Source: Ceratothoa steindachneri (Eukaryota; Arthropoda; Malacostraca; Isopoda; Cymothoidae). From it: a stretch of DNA of 64,000 nucleotides. The stretch is from contig OZ018329.1 in assembly GCA_963969495.1 (NCBI GenBank), forward strand, positions 145,075,521-145,139,520, given 5' to 3'. Below the pieces are notes generated by a model. It saw only the letters and a program-made list of their open reading frames with translations. It made no database searches and was not told the DNA's origin. The first letter of the stretch is position 1; every line of letters starts with the position of its first letter. The position numbers and the translations under genes are program-made. Positions 14,667-25,998 of the stretch are shown piece by piece.

Positions 14667-15305
14667 CATGTAAAAACGTATTACGTCCGTACATGTAAAA
14701 ATGCACTAAGTGCATACATGTTAAAATGCATTACGTGCGTATATGTCACAATGCATTACGTGCGTATATGTCAAAATACATGACGTGCGTACATGTCAAA
14801 ATGCATTACGTGCGTACATTTTAAAATGCATTAAGTGCATGCATGTCAAAATGCAATACGTAGTTACATGTTAAAATGCATTACGTGCATACATATGAAA
14901 ATGCATTACGTGAGTACATATCGAAATGCATTACGTGCGTATCTGTCAAAATGCATTACGTTCGTACATTTCAAAATGCATTACTTGCGTACATGTCAAA
15001 ATGCATTACGTGCGTACATAGCAAAATGCCATACGTGCGTACATGGCAAAATTAATTACGTGAGTACATGTCAAAATGCATTACGTGCGTACATGTTTAA
15101 ATGATTACGTGCGTACTTGGCAAAATGCACTCAGTGCGTACATGTTAAAATGCATTACGTGAGTACATGGCAAAATGCATTTCATGCGTATATGTCAAAA
15201 TACATGACGAGCGTACATGGAAAAATGCATTACGTGCGTACATGTCAGAATGCATTATGTGCGTAATGTCAAAATGCATTACATGCGTACATGTCAAAAT
15301 GCATG

Positions 15306-16953
15306 GTATTAATTTAAGGCAATTTTGAATACTCGCAGAGCTACTAATAATTTATGTTAATGGGATAGCGTGATTATAGAAAGAAAGAAGAAATATTTTA
15401 AACTTTTCTCACCTCACTTTGGTAGGCTACGTTTATTCATAGTGTATTATAGAAATAATCGTGTAACATTCCTATTGTTCCCATCCCTATAGGAATGAAG
15501 TTCACTAGATTCAAATGAAAGCTAACTGATATCAAAATGGAAAACTATCGTATTTTACACAGGTGAAGTACCTTTTTAAGTGGAAAAGGAGGTCGCTGAA
15601 TAAACATATTCCTAAAATAAGCGTCCATACTTCCGATTCAATACAGCCACAGTTACTCCATACAAGCCACGAAAGAGGAGAAGAAGAAGATCACCACGTC
15701 GCCCTACTTGGACAGGGCTCACGTTTGTCTCATAGAGAAAACCTTTCACGTCCACAAAGAAAACATAGAAATACAATCATGATAACGTAATAACAAACCA
15801 CCACACATTGAGATTAGGTCAGTATCCCAGCCTACACTATTTGCACTGCTCAATTGCCAAAACTCACCATAACGTCAGCTCTTTCTCCCAGCAGGGCTCA
15901 AGAACGCGTCCTACTTCACACCGAACCTTGATTTAAGTACAAATGGAAGTCTCCTTTTCACTTGTAAATCTCCAACCCGCTCCCCCTTACCACTATCATC
16001 GCTTAGAATTGCACACACAGTTTTTTACTCCCCCACCCCCTCCTCCTTCCCTACGACGGAGTATCATTTCCTCAGTCTTCCGCCGCACCTTATCTGTCCT
16101 GGCCGACCTAGGTGAGGTTTTACTGGCTACTTTTGGTGTCTATCTTACCTCACTACTGGGAGTAGCTGCGATTTCATCTCCCTTGCAGAGACTGGTTCAC
16201 TTGCTTGTCATACACAAATAAACCTTTCAATCTTTGTCTACTTCATAATGTTAAAATTGCCCCCATTTCTATCACTCCGAAATTCATCGCGTTTCATCGG
16301 CTTCATTTATTCGCTCGAACGAGATTTATGCCTTTGAGACAATCTTAACCTTTTCCTGTATTAATTAATATTTGAGTCATGTATTTTGTATGCATGAATC
16401 ATCTATTTTGTGTTCTCCTCTTCCCCCATTTTCCTACGGTTGATGATAATCAGCTTCTCTGAATGGAGCATAGTAGCATCAATCTCAACCCCCTCCCACC
16501 ACTCTCGATAAATAAAAGAATTTTGTGTACTTTATTTCTTCCTTCGATGCATCCATTTTCTATTTTCATTCTAGTATTAAATCAACTTTTAGAACACTCA
16601 TGTTCGGCATTCACCTTAAAACGAACAATCAGACGTTCTCTCGTTGGTCAACGGATAATGATATCAGATTAGTTTTAAGTCCTTTAGATAAATAAGCCTT
16701 CGTGCTTCTCAACCATTATCATACTTATTTTTATGCTGGTTTCATTATCAGGATGAGGGATCTCATCCACGAAAGGAAAACGGATGACGCAAGCTAGTAC
16801 TAGTAGATAGATTTAAAGAGGTCTATTAGCTATAACCTGACAGATATGTGGGAGATTCGTATATTCCTGCTCGTTTCCTGCAGTCCCTTGTCTGGTTGCA
16901 TAGTTTTGCATTCCCTTAAGAGTGAGTTCAGGTATACGTTTGCTTTGGAGCAC

Positions 16954-16954
<1 letters not shown>
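15306..16954. other. Unique AT-rich flank of the satellite, no gene seen
   Basis: Ordinary AT-rich sequence with a pyrimidine-rich patch near 16,020-16,080 (runs of C with T). Short ORFs at 15,563-15,790, 15,943-16,221 and 16,463-16,672 have no recognisable motif, biased composition (proline runs over the pyrimidine tract) or similarity to each other. I see no transposon signature. Confidence 0.6.

Positions 16955-17017
<63 letters not shown>
16955..17017. repeat. (AT)n microsatellite
   Basis: Uninterrupted AT dinucleotide run of about 31 units. It generates a spurious Tyr-Ile peptide in the overlapping ORF. Confidence 0.98.
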
Positions 17018-17020
<3 letters not shown>

Positions 17021-17299
17021 TATGTGTGTTTGTGTAGATGACTACCTTTCCGTAATTAAAGAACGGTGAAAAGGTACAGTCAATGACACTACACTCATCA
17101 AGCGGTCTAGTTCTTCAGCTGGGGCAAGTTTCTTCCTACACCCTGAACCAGGCTGATACCACTGTAGAGAAAGTTGGGAGTTTTCGGTTCTCTGTGAATC
17201 AACATTTATGAAACCTTTCCCAGCTCGTCTTCACAATGTATTGCAACCCTGATCTTATGTTTTCATTATCTTGTGTTACATTCTTGAATTTAATTTCAG

Positions 17300-18236
17300 A
17301 TTCGTTGATTTGGGGGTGAAATTCGCAAAGAGCATCTCTCCTCTTTAAGAACAATGGGACGTCTAATATGCGTTAACAAGTATGAAAATACTTTCATCAT
17401 GAAGGAAAGTGCTGAAGGCACCTCTGTTCATGTTATTTTGAAGCTAGTTCACCATGTACACACGGTTAGACGATTGCTGAATGATATCAAAAGAGTGTGA
17501 CGCCTAGGATTTGAGGAATATTAGCCGCTAGTTATGTCGGAAAGCCGGAAAAAAGAGCAGTCATTTTTACCGATGCTGGTCTTCTGCTTGTACTGAAAAC
17601 CACCAGTAACCGTATTCTAGAGACCATGGCTTCCGTGCGAACTCCATTGAAACTGCATCATTTAAAGCCCCCTCACAAGACTTTAAGGCTTCAATGGGAC
17701 TTTGAACATGAGTTGCTACCTCTGACGATTCTGACGGTTAGGTCTATTTCAGAGATAAGCAAAATCAAAGTTTGGAACGTCCACAGCAGGGAGGAGGAGA
17801 CATGTTGTGGGCAAGTATAATTGGAGAAAGGCGTTTTGGTCCAGTGTGGGTGCCTGATGGTGTTAAAGTGACTGCAGCCACCTGTTGCAATTTCTTGAAG
17901 GAGGTCTTGGCTCCCTGGCTAGATGCCATACCGTTGTCACTTCAAAGGACTGTAGTTTTCATGCATGGCAATGCTCCATCCCACTCTGCCAAGTCCACCC
18001 AGCTGTTCCTAGGCTCTTTTGGCATAAAAGATGACAAGATGATGGCGTGGCCGCCAGCCTCTCCAGATCTCAACCCTATCGAAAATTCGTGGTCCATCCT
18101 TAAACAAGAGGTTTATGCCGATGCACGTGAATTTTCGTCTAAAGAAGTCTTATGGGCGACCATCAGAGCAGAGGCAGAGGCAGTCCAACCTGCTACTATT
18201 AGGAATTTTACAGATTCTATACATGATAATGGTTGA
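17300..18236 (+). pseudogene. Tc1-like transposase pseudogene, D-37-E type
   Basis: Decayed transposase of the IS630/Tc1/mariner superfamily, which cuts and pastes DNA at TA sites using a DDE/D catalytic triad. The best part is one frame at 17,772-18,236. It has the GGG-containing strand (GGGDMLWASIIGE), then FMHGNAPSHSAK, then PASPDLNPIENSWSILK, which is the classic C-terminal half. In the second catalytic motif the usual aspartate of HDNAPSH is glycine (codon 17,967-17,969); the glutamate of NPIEN is present (18,081-18,083). The two are separated by 37 residues, so this is a D-37-E arrangement rather than the commoner D-34-E. The N-terminal half is in another frame, with KTTSNRILE and PPHKTLRLQWDFEHE around 17,596-17,710. 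A frameshift between about 17,730 and 17,772 and stops upstream make it inactive. I could not identify terminal inverted repeats with confidence; TACAGTCA at 17,075 is a possible left end only. Confidence 0.88.
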
Positions 18237-20633
18237 AGTAATCCATCGAAATGGAGCTCATGTGAGCAAATAGATTATTTTGTCCCTCCATCATATACAT
18301 ATTATAATTATGGTTTATATTAAATATATACGCAAGATATACTTAATGTGTATAATTATCCTTCGTTTTCTTCAAAATATGTCTAGATGGGCTATTTGCA
18401 CTTAAACTATTAGCGTGGTTCACCTAAAAGACGAAGAATCTGAAATAAAAATTGAAGGCCGCAACACAGCATAAGGAAAACTTAACTTTTGTGTTGCCAA
18501 GTTGTGCAGATCACCTGGGGAAAGTTTCATCCAAATTGATTCACAGAGAATTGAGAAATCCTGACTTTCCCTACCGAGCTATTAGCGTGGTTCAGGGTAT
18601 ATATGTATATACCATCCAAATACCTCAACTCGTATTAAAAATATTCAAAAATATATAAACGGGACAATTAACTATAAATGCTGCGAAATTATAACTTCCA
18701 GAAGTCATAAATGAAGCAAACTTTATACGCATGTAATTTAATTTCGACGATAATCTCAGATATTATATAAAATTAAGACCTGGACAATATACGACGTGAG
18801 TTTCGTATTATATCCTCTAATGAAAGTATCTCTAATTAGATATTTAATGAAAGAGAAAGACATGAAAGTTCAGAAAAAGGTCAAAAGTTATCGGCCACTC
18901 GCGATCGTATACTATTCTTTCATATTGTAGTGTATTTTGAATTTATTATTGTTTTATACGTTCATCAATTTGTTCTTTAGTAACTTTAAAAAGTTCATAG
19001 GTCAAAACTTCATAATTTAGGTCAGCGAATTTCTATGTGACCGTATTTGTATCACGTCATAAAAACCAAAACCTAACACCGATTTGTGGGTTTCTGGTTG
19101 TACTTGCTTAGTTTGATTGGAAACTCTACAATCCGGAGGATGCAAGAAATGGGACGGATTTTGGGGTGCTTTATTTATCATATGCGGTGAATAATATCGT
19201 TTAATTATGCGAGAGATAAAACGCATAATTAAATGAAAGTTCCAACTCAGGATAAACTAAATAAACGATTGGTAATAATTAGCTACACTAAATGTATTAC
19301 AAATAATTTTGACACTGGTCACTACTAGCATGCTCTGAGCGATCACTTTCACTAATTAAGAATTGGGACGCGTTTTCTTATAAAAAGAATTCGATAAAGG
19401 GGATATATTGAGATTAATATAAAGTCCCTGCACTGCAGTCTGCACCATATGAACACGCAAGCAGACGAGAACAGAGCGGTTTCTGCACGTTGACTTGGAG
19501 TCTCGGCACGATGCAATAAAAATAAAGAGACCTGTTACCAAGTCTGAGTGGGAAATATCTCCGGGAAGCGTCGGTGTCTTGGAAAAAATTGACGGAGATA
19601 GAGAATGGAGGAACATTTGGGAAATCTTTGATGCAAAGGTTTAACAAATTGTTTCCCTCTTTTTCACTTGCAACCGACTATTGTTTTATTAAAGCTAGAA
19701 GAACTCGACGTTATCCCCTAAGTGGGGTAAGTTTTCCCCTGAAAGCTTAAGACTGAAAATAAAGGAAAATAGGCTAAAATCTTCAGCTTCTATTTAGAGA
19801 GGGCGCGAGATTAACGGCGAGCACAGCGCTCACTTTAAATTGGAGAAAGAATAAAAAGTCAACCAAGGAGGGAATTTGCTCTTTGCCTGTCCTGCATTAA
19901 AAGCGGGAAACTGGAAAGGAAGTTCTTCTAATTCATTACTCGGTAGGGGTCTTAGGAACCGTGCTCCCACAAGGCTATCCGACAAGTTTTGTCGAAGTTT
20001 CTATAAACCGATTTAAAAAATTTGGTAAAAATTATGGGATTGCATAATATATTTTACTCTTTTGGGGTAATTTTGTAGAAGAAATTTAATTATTCATGTC
20101 TGTACCAATAGTCGTTTTTCTCCCCCAAACTTCAGTGTCTAATTACGACAATTGAACTATTTATGCCCCTCAAAAGGACATATCTGAAGTAGGGAAAACA
20201 ACCAGCTTTCAGGAAAAGAGGAATACACGCCGCCCATGCCCTTAAGGCTCAACTAGACCCTTTTATGGCTAATTACCATACTTTTTTATCTTATCGTCTT
20301 TTTGCTCTAAAGCAAAAGCATTCTTTAATCTCACGATAAGCTATTTATTTCCAAATGTGCAAATGTTTACGTTTATGTAAAGAATTTTTTCATGATACTT
20401 ACAAACAATCTCTTTTACTTTTATTTCCACTTTTAACGCAATTCATCTCCAGTTTCTATTTTCATGTCCATTAAACATTTCTCTACTAAGCAGAGCACTT
20501 TGTCTAGAAAAATCTGTCAATTTACATAATCCAAGGTTCTCCTTTATTTACTTTATGAGTGTCATTAATTGATAATAATATCTGCATTTATGAGGGGAAA
20601 AAATATAACAGATGTTAATAAATAAAACATATA

Positions 20634-20636
<3 letters not shown>
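18237..20636. other. AT-rich intergenic sequence, no gene seen
   Basis: No motif-bearing ORF. The one notable structure is a 16-bp exact direct repeat (CTATTAGCGTGGTTCA) at 18,407-18,422 and 18,579-18,594, listed separately. ORFs at 19,017-19,226 and 19,356-19,647 on the minus strand have no recognisable features. Confidence 0.5.
18407..18594. repeat. 156-bp segment between 16-bp exact direct repeats
   Basis: CTATTAGCGTGGTTCA occurs exactly at 18,407-18,422 and again at 18,579-18,594. The enclosed 156 bp includes GGGAAAGTTTCATCCAAATT. That wording resembles the 3' tails of some RTE-type LINEs and their SINEs in arthropods, but this is a recollection of style rather than a match I can prove. 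The direct repeats could be a target-site duplication around a small retroposon or the remains of a tandem duplication. Confidence 0.45.

Positions 20637-20723
<87 letters not shown>
20637..20723. repeat. (AT)n microsatellite with GA-rich flank
   Basis: AT dinucleotide run with a single ATGT interruption near 20,671. It is followed at about 20,750-20,805 by two (GA)n patches. Overlapping ORFs on both strands are artefacts of the repeat. Confidence 0.97.
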
Positions 20724-20726
<3 letters not shown>

Positions 20727-20809
20727 GTTTGTGTGTATGTTTGTGTCAGGGAGAGAGAGAGAAAAGACGCCTGCGATCGCCCCTTTTAAGGAGAGAGAGA
20801 GAAGACACA

Positions 20810-21620
20810 CTTGAGTGACCCTTTTTAATCCACGCTAACGAAGGCGCAAAACCGCAAAAGCCGTGATGGGCTGAAGGTCCGACTTTACGGAATCCTGAGG
20901 TGTGCTTAAGAGTACGAAGGGTCCCGCTGGGGATTATCTTGTGATGGTGTTCATCGGGCAAATTCCACCCCGCCCGGCAAAGCGTCTGACAACTGGAACT
21001 CTCCCCCTTCGGACGTGGGAAAAAGCCCGTCCGTCTTGCCTCTATACGACGTCCCACGACAGACTTCAACATCAGTAACTGCCTGTTTTCCGAGTATCCG
21101 CAAGTATATCCCATCCTCCCGCCCCTGTTAGTTCCGCGTGAACCCTTGTGGAACCCTTAAAGCTCCGTTTATTCTCCTAGAACTCGGAAGAGTCAACCCC
21201 GTAGTCGTTGTACCCGTTATCCGAACGCAACGCGTCAAATTCTCGATTCGGTATTTTAAACCCTAAGGCAAGATCTGAGTTAATCTCGTTTAATAGTCGT
21301 TGATCAAGAGGCTAATACTTTGGACTCGATGCCGTCCTCTAACAAGGCAGGATTACTCACTCGGACTAAATCTTCGAGGTAACCGCAACGCGCAACTCTC
21401 ACGTGCAAGCCCCCCCCCCATCTTTTTGCCTCCGTCATCTGGGTTCGCGTGCCATCAAGGTCATTTGAGCGTCTTATCTGTCATTGTCTGTTCTTGCGTA
21501 TGGTGGTCAACACCGCCCAGGTCGCTCTTTGAAGTCGAGACTCGTGTATCTCCCTTATATTTATATACCTTTGTTAAAACCCCTTTAAATTTTGTAAATA
21601 TATTATTTTCATATTAGTAA
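20810..21620. other. GC-richer tract of unknown nature
   Basis: Between about 20,810 and 21,500 the composition is clearly richer in G and C than the surroundings, with CpG-containing words throughout, and ends in a TATA-rich stretch (21,555-21,620). A minus-strand ORF of 122 codons (20,746-21,114) and a plus-strand ORF of 105 codons (21,300-21,617) lie here, but neither has a motif I recognise, and the first starts inside the GA repeat. The compositional step suggests an inserted element, for instance an LTR or unclassified repeat, but I found no paired termini. Confidence 0.3.
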
Positions 21621-21859
21621 AGTATATTATGTACTCCGTTTCTCTTACCCTAGAACCTTCCAAGATAGCTAAGCATTGGCCAACCTAAACTGCACTCTGA
21701 AACTTAATTGCACTCTGATTTGTATTTATAATTTCACCCACGCTCATAGCGGAATAATCCGTTCATAGGCCCCTCTCTCTCTCGGGCTGAGGAATTTGTG
21801 TGAAAGGTTGGGATCTCAAATTTTAAGATATTCCGAAGATCACTTAAAAATACTCCCCC

Positions 21860-21972
21860 TCCAAAACCTACAGCAAAGAAAAGCTACCCTAGATTTTCTT
21901 TACCTAAAGATAAGCCACCCTAATTTCTTACCTGAAGAAAAACCACCCCAATATTTCTCACCCGAAGTGTCT
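21860..21972. repeat. Short degenerate tandem repeat of about 30 bp
   Basis: About 3.5 diverged units, recognisable from AGCTACCCTA, AAGCCACCCTAATTTCTT, AAACCACCCCAATATTTCT and CACCCGAAG spaced about 30 bp apart. The units read open in the plus-strand frame of 21,796-21,984, but there is no independent sign of a protein. Confidence 0.6.
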
Positions 21973-22745
21973 GGTGTTTCCTAGGTTACATCAGATTGCT
22001 TGCGTTTATTGGTTTTATAGAAAGATAGAGTGTGATTTTATTTGTTTCGTGGGTTAGATTACGTGGTTTATTTTGTTAGATGATAACGTGACTTATTTCT
22101 TAGAAATTGTTAGGGGGTTTGGCTTCAAGTATTTTAATAGACGGGTCCGAGGTGTATGATCTATTGATGAGTATGGTTTTGGTTAATTTGTTTAGATGAT
22201 TGAGATATATCTTGTGTGTAATTAACCTAAACCCCGCCCAATCTAATTAAAGTCGCTCGTGAGGTTAACCAATCCTAGCCAACGCTCAACGCTTGAAACC
22301 TAGACTGAAGATACGCCCCACCCCCTGGTCTCCACAAGAGATTGTAGTGGCTTGTCTTGAGGTTTTCCAATTCTAGCTATAATTTATCATTAAACATTTC
22401 TACCAAGGTTTTCTATGCTAGCTGAACTCTATAGAATATATTTTCAATAAAAGTTTATGTCCTCGGCGATGATGATGGAAGCCAGTTTCTTCTAAAACCT
22501 GTATCTTAAGTAAAAATTATATTTACAAAGACCTTTCCTAAACACTAGGTTTATATTCTCAACCTTCTCAAACTTTCTCAAACTTTTTTGGGATTAAGTA
22601 ATTTCCATCCATTTCAGTTATTTGGTATCAATGTCAAAGGTCAATCCAGGGGGGATATAATCCTAATATTCATAAATGTCAGACTAATGTAAAGAGAAAG
22701 GCCGCGCGTTCCTTGGTTTCAAGGATGATAAGGTCAGAGCCTCCT

Positions 22746-23175
22746 CCCATGCTAAAACAAAAGCGAATATGAAATAATCCCATGATATAACAAAAGTCCA
22801 TTTGAAATAATCCCATGTTATAAAAAAAGTCCATTTGAAATAATCCCATGATATAACAAAAGGCCATTTGAAATAAGCCCATGATATAACAAAAGGCCAT
22901 TTGAAATAATCCCATGATATAAAAAAAGGCCATTTGAAATAATCCCATGATATAAAAAAAGGCCTTTTGAAATAAGCCCATGATATAACAAAAGGCCATT
23001 TGAAATAAGCCCATGATATAACCAAATGGCAGAAAAAAGAGATTTACATACTTTCATGCTTAACAAATGCGCAATGAGATAACATAATCCAATGCTATAC
23101 AAAAATAATCTTATGCTATAACAAATGCGCATTTGACATGATTCTATTATATAACAAATGCGCATTTGACAAAAT
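22746..23175. repeat. 33-bp minisatellite, about 9 good units plus degenerate tail
   Basis: CCCATG starts recur at 22,746, 22,779, 22,812, 22,845, 22,878, 22,911 and onward every 33-34 bp to about 23,010. Each is followed by ATATAACAAAAG and CCATTTGAAATAA. From 23,030 to 23,175 the same pattern continues with heavy divergence (CTATAACAAATGCGCATTTG). Because 33 is a multiple of three and the unit has no stop on the minus strand, all three minus frames stay open for over 330 bp and give 11-residue repeats such as MGLFQMAFCYI. I treat these as artefacts. Confidence 0.95.
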
Positions 23176-23473
23176 CATTTTCTAAATCAATTCATATAAG
23201 TTAAAACGTTAAAACGCCCTTTTCGGAGAATTTACCATAAAAATGAGTACCAATGACAAAGTTTCTAGCAGGAAAAGTACAATGAGTGATCTTCATTTTT
23301 ATTCAATAAAAGAATTTACTGTAAATTGCATCTGCAATTTATGAGGTCCATTGGGAGAACTCGAAGTCGCTGCCTTTAGGCGCAATGCTGCTAATAAAGG
23401 ATTCACGAAAAATTTAAAGATTAGGCTACATTTATGTACAAAAAATAAATGGAACCGGGATCATATCTATAAG

Positions 23474-23741
23474 AGCGGCCTCGTATACAGGAGCTAGCTA
23501 GTATACAGGAGATGCTTAGTACACATGAGCTGCCACGTAAACAGTACCTGCCTCGTAAACAGGACCTGCCTCGTATAAGGAGCAGCCTCAAACAGACGAG
23601 CTGACCTGTATTGCAAGAGCTGCTTCGTATATCAGGAACTGCCTCGGATACAGGAGCTGCCACATATAGAGGAATTGCCTCGTATACAGGAGGTGCCTCG
23701 TACACTCGAACCGTAGCGTATTTACCGGAAATGCCTCGTAT
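23474..23741. repeat. 18-bp minisatellite
   Basis: About 14-15 diverged units of GCCTCGTATACAGGAGCT. Common variants change TATACAGG to TAAACAGG or AGCTG to ACCTG. One minus-strand frame reads through as a six-residue repeat (YEAxPV-like) at 23,421-23,705, which follows from the 18-bp period. Confidence 0.93.
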
Positions 23742-24155
23742 TGGCTATTGATTCCCCTTTTTCAGACTCATTCTTTTCTTTTTTCTCATATGAGAAGAAA
23801 TGCCAAGAAAATAAAGGGTGGGACGGTGGCGTAGGTCTCTTCCTTTATTTGTGTTGGGGAAAGAAAAAAATGTTATAAAATAAATGGAGTCAGAGTAAGT
23901 AAAGAATTGAAAACAAAACAAATTCACCAGTGTAAATAAAATAAAAAGGAAATAGTTAATTAACCGCCCGCTGCTTGCGAAGGTTTTGATATGAAATTAC
24001 TGTTTCATAAAAACCCTCAACTGATTAGAATCTAAAAATAAAACGCAATATAATTAATCAGGGAAACAATTTCATTCTGATTTAATTCACGTAAAATGAG
24101 TTTAAGCCAAAATAAGAGCAAGACTTATTTTAAAAATAGTTACTTTTTTGATTAA

Positions 24156-24163
24156 AAAACAAC
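24156..24163. repeat. Target-site duplication, left copy (AAAACAAC)
   Basis: Identical to 24,903-24,910 immediately outside the opposite end of the 739-bp element. The match fixes the element's boundaries to the base. Confidence 0.85.
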
Positions 24164-24902
24164 GGTAACACTTGAGTTTCGGGGCGCACGGTAGGTGGCG
24201 CTGTTTATAGGCTACATTTTTTGGCTACAATATATGTTTTATGACGTCAGACGGTAGCGTCAGATGTGAACAATTACGGCGGTTATATTTTTTTGTATAT
24301 GAGTATATACGGGGGGGGGGGCTGCGCCCCCCAGACCCCTAATTGATTGAAACTCAGGATCATCGCAGTTACTGTTTTTTTCCCCAACAGCTTTTTAGCG
24401 GCAGAAAAACCTAACCTAATGACAAACAATACTTACTTTTATAGGTTTCTTGATTAGTTTATCCGCCTATAAATAATCTAAAAGTTTTTCGCGGACATGC
24501 AAAATAAACCCGAATTTGAATAACGAAGAAGCACAACTAGAGCACGAAAAAGCAATAACGAAACATAAAAAAATGCAAAGCGAGTTCTATTTATTGCTAC
24601 GACGTTGCCAGTAAGAAGCTGTTATCGTTCACTGCGAAACAAAAAATACGGAAAAAAACCCCACTAAAAGACATCAAGAAACCTAACCTAAGTAGAAAAA
24701 AAACTATAAACGAGCAAAGGCGCAGATATTTAGTAAAGAATACAGACTAAAAGTTACAAATCCCAAAACAACAAAAAAATATAACGCCGTGATTGGTGAC
24801 ATCTGAAGCTACCGTCTGACGTCATAAGAGATATATTGTAGCCCAAAATTGTAGCCTACTAACAGCGCCATCTACCATGCGCCCCAAATCTGAAGTATTA
24901 CC
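24164..24902. mobile_element. Non-autonomous DNA transposon (MITE-like), 739 bp, long inverted repeats
   Basis: The ends are imperfect inverted repeats of about 132 bp (24,164-24,295 and 24,772-24,902). The left begins GGTAACACTTGAGTTTCGGG, and the reverse complement of the right begins GGTAATACTTCAGATTTGGG. They share the downstream blocks GGTGGCGCTGTT-like, GGCTACAATATAT, TTATGACGTCAGACGGTAGC and TATATTTTTTTG. The element is flanked on both sides by AAAACAAC (24,156-24,163 and 24,903-24,910), an 8-bp target-site duplication. The interior carries no ORF of note. It includes a G-run/C-run hairpin (24,311-24,332) and two AACCTAACCTAA words. An 8-bp duplication is known for hAT, P and Merlin elements. 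The GG-start would suit Merlin, but terminal sequence alone does not decide. Confidence 0.9.
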
Positions 24903-24910
24903 AAAACAAC

Positions 24911-25634
24911 CATTAGCATTTCTCTTAATGGGTTTTTTTGAATAAAAAATGAGTTTAATAAAATTCTAATGAATAAAAGTAGTCGTGGTTTCGCAAACGA
25001 AAAAAAGAAAGAACGTCAACATTCTCTTTTTCGTACTTCGTATGCGGTTAATCGGAAAACTGAGAGATTTTCCCTTTTTCCACATCAACTTTGCGGAGAA
25101 GTGATGACGAAAAAAGAAGTCTCTTTAGTAAAATTTATACACTAAATAGACATTTATTAGGATTTCAATTTTTTGAAAAAATTTAAATTTAGGGGATTTA
25201 TATCCTCCTAATTCAAGTGTGACCTGATATGTTATTGTAATATTATTCAGAAAATTTAACGATTAAACTTTTTTTAAATTAAAGGCAAATATTCAAGGAT
25301 TTGGAGTTTTTTAAAAAGAAAAAGCATTGGAAAAGGGAGAGATTCAGAGATTTCCTAAATTATTAAAATTAACGATAGTTTTTATTATATTTGAAGCTTT
25401 AATCAAAGCTCTTTCTAAGAGTTAATAATAAATATTATTATCAAATGTTTTGTATTTTTTCAACAAAAATAATTATAGTTTAGTCACATAAATGTTTACG
25501 TTATTTGCGCACAGGTTGGAATTTTCCGGAAGTAGACCTTATCTATATGGTTTTATACTTCACATCCGTCTTTGATATTATTTTTCTATTTCGGGTCCTT
25601 TCGTTGTACATGGGCGTGGCATTGTTCTCTGTTT
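24911..25634. other. AT-rich sequence, no gene seen
   Basis: Very AT-rich with A- and T-runs. No ORF with recognisable content and no paired repeats found. Confidence 0.55.
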
Positions 25635-25649
25635 CACACACGCACACAC

Positions 25650-25680
<31 letters not shown>

Positions 25681-25681
25681 T
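25635..25681. repeat. (CA)n/(TA)n compound microsatellite
   Basis: CA units grade into an uninterrupted AT run. Confidence 0.95.
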
Positions 25682-25998
25682 GGTTACCCACGAAAAAGTT
25701 AACCAAAATTTGTATCAGTTTTGGTCGTATAAAATATATTTTGTCTAACAACTATTTATCTTTCGATTGGGATAATTTCATTTAATTTCCTTCTACGATA
25801 TTGATAAATAATGGGTTTGGTCAGGCGAAAAAAGGTGCTGACACAGAAGTGAAAAACTGAAAATTGGAAGCAGAAAATTAAAATATTTATCTGTCCATTA
25901 ATAAAGAAACACCTCTTCACATGCGTAATAAAAATGTACTTTTTAAGTTTTAACTACAGTTTCTTTCCACCTGCCATCCATTTCTTTCCTAACTCTTT

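Larger units (their letters stand above)
1..15305 (+). repeat. 25-bp satellite array, continuing beyond the left edge
   Basis: About 610 tandem copies of a 25-bp monomer. The commonest form is the 20-base core ATGCATTACGTGCGTACATG followed by TCAAA. Neighbouring monomers differ at a few positions each, with occasional 1-4 bp deletions, for example near 500-530 and 5,880-5,910. The array ends sharply: after the last ATGCAT at about 15,300 the sequence becomes unrelated AT-rich DNA. Each monomer contains two CpG sites and three short dyads (ATGCAT, ACATGT and TACG-TG-CGTA). No gene or transposon interrupts it. Satellites of this size are typical of centromeric, pericentromeric or other heterochromatic blocks; which applies here cannot be told from sequence. 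Many ORFs of 60-150 codons appear on the plus strand because three monomers (75 bp) read through all three frames without a stop, giving a 25-residue periodic peptide. I do not regard these as genes. Confidence 0.97.

Noticed and set aside
1..15305. Dozens of plus-strand ORFs (60-151 codons) encoding periodic Cys/His-containing peptides such as MSKCITCVHV
   Set aside because: The 25-bp monomer has no stop in any forward frame, so three monomers give a 25-residue period by necessity. Frames are broken wherever monomers mutate, and no start context, length or composition suggests selection on protein.
1..15305. CRISPR array
   Set aside because: The repeats are directly adjacent without spacers, vary freely, and sit in eukaryote-like DNA.
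20612..20818. Tyr-Ile-rich ORFs over (AT)n tracts, also at 16,846-17,037, 20,565-20,810 and the end of 27,932-28,618
   Set aside because: Direct translation of the dinucleotide repeat.
24405..24420. AACCTAACCTAA words (also near 24,685 and 48,706) as arthropod TTAGG telomeric repeats
   Set aside because: Only two units each time, far too short to be telomeric.
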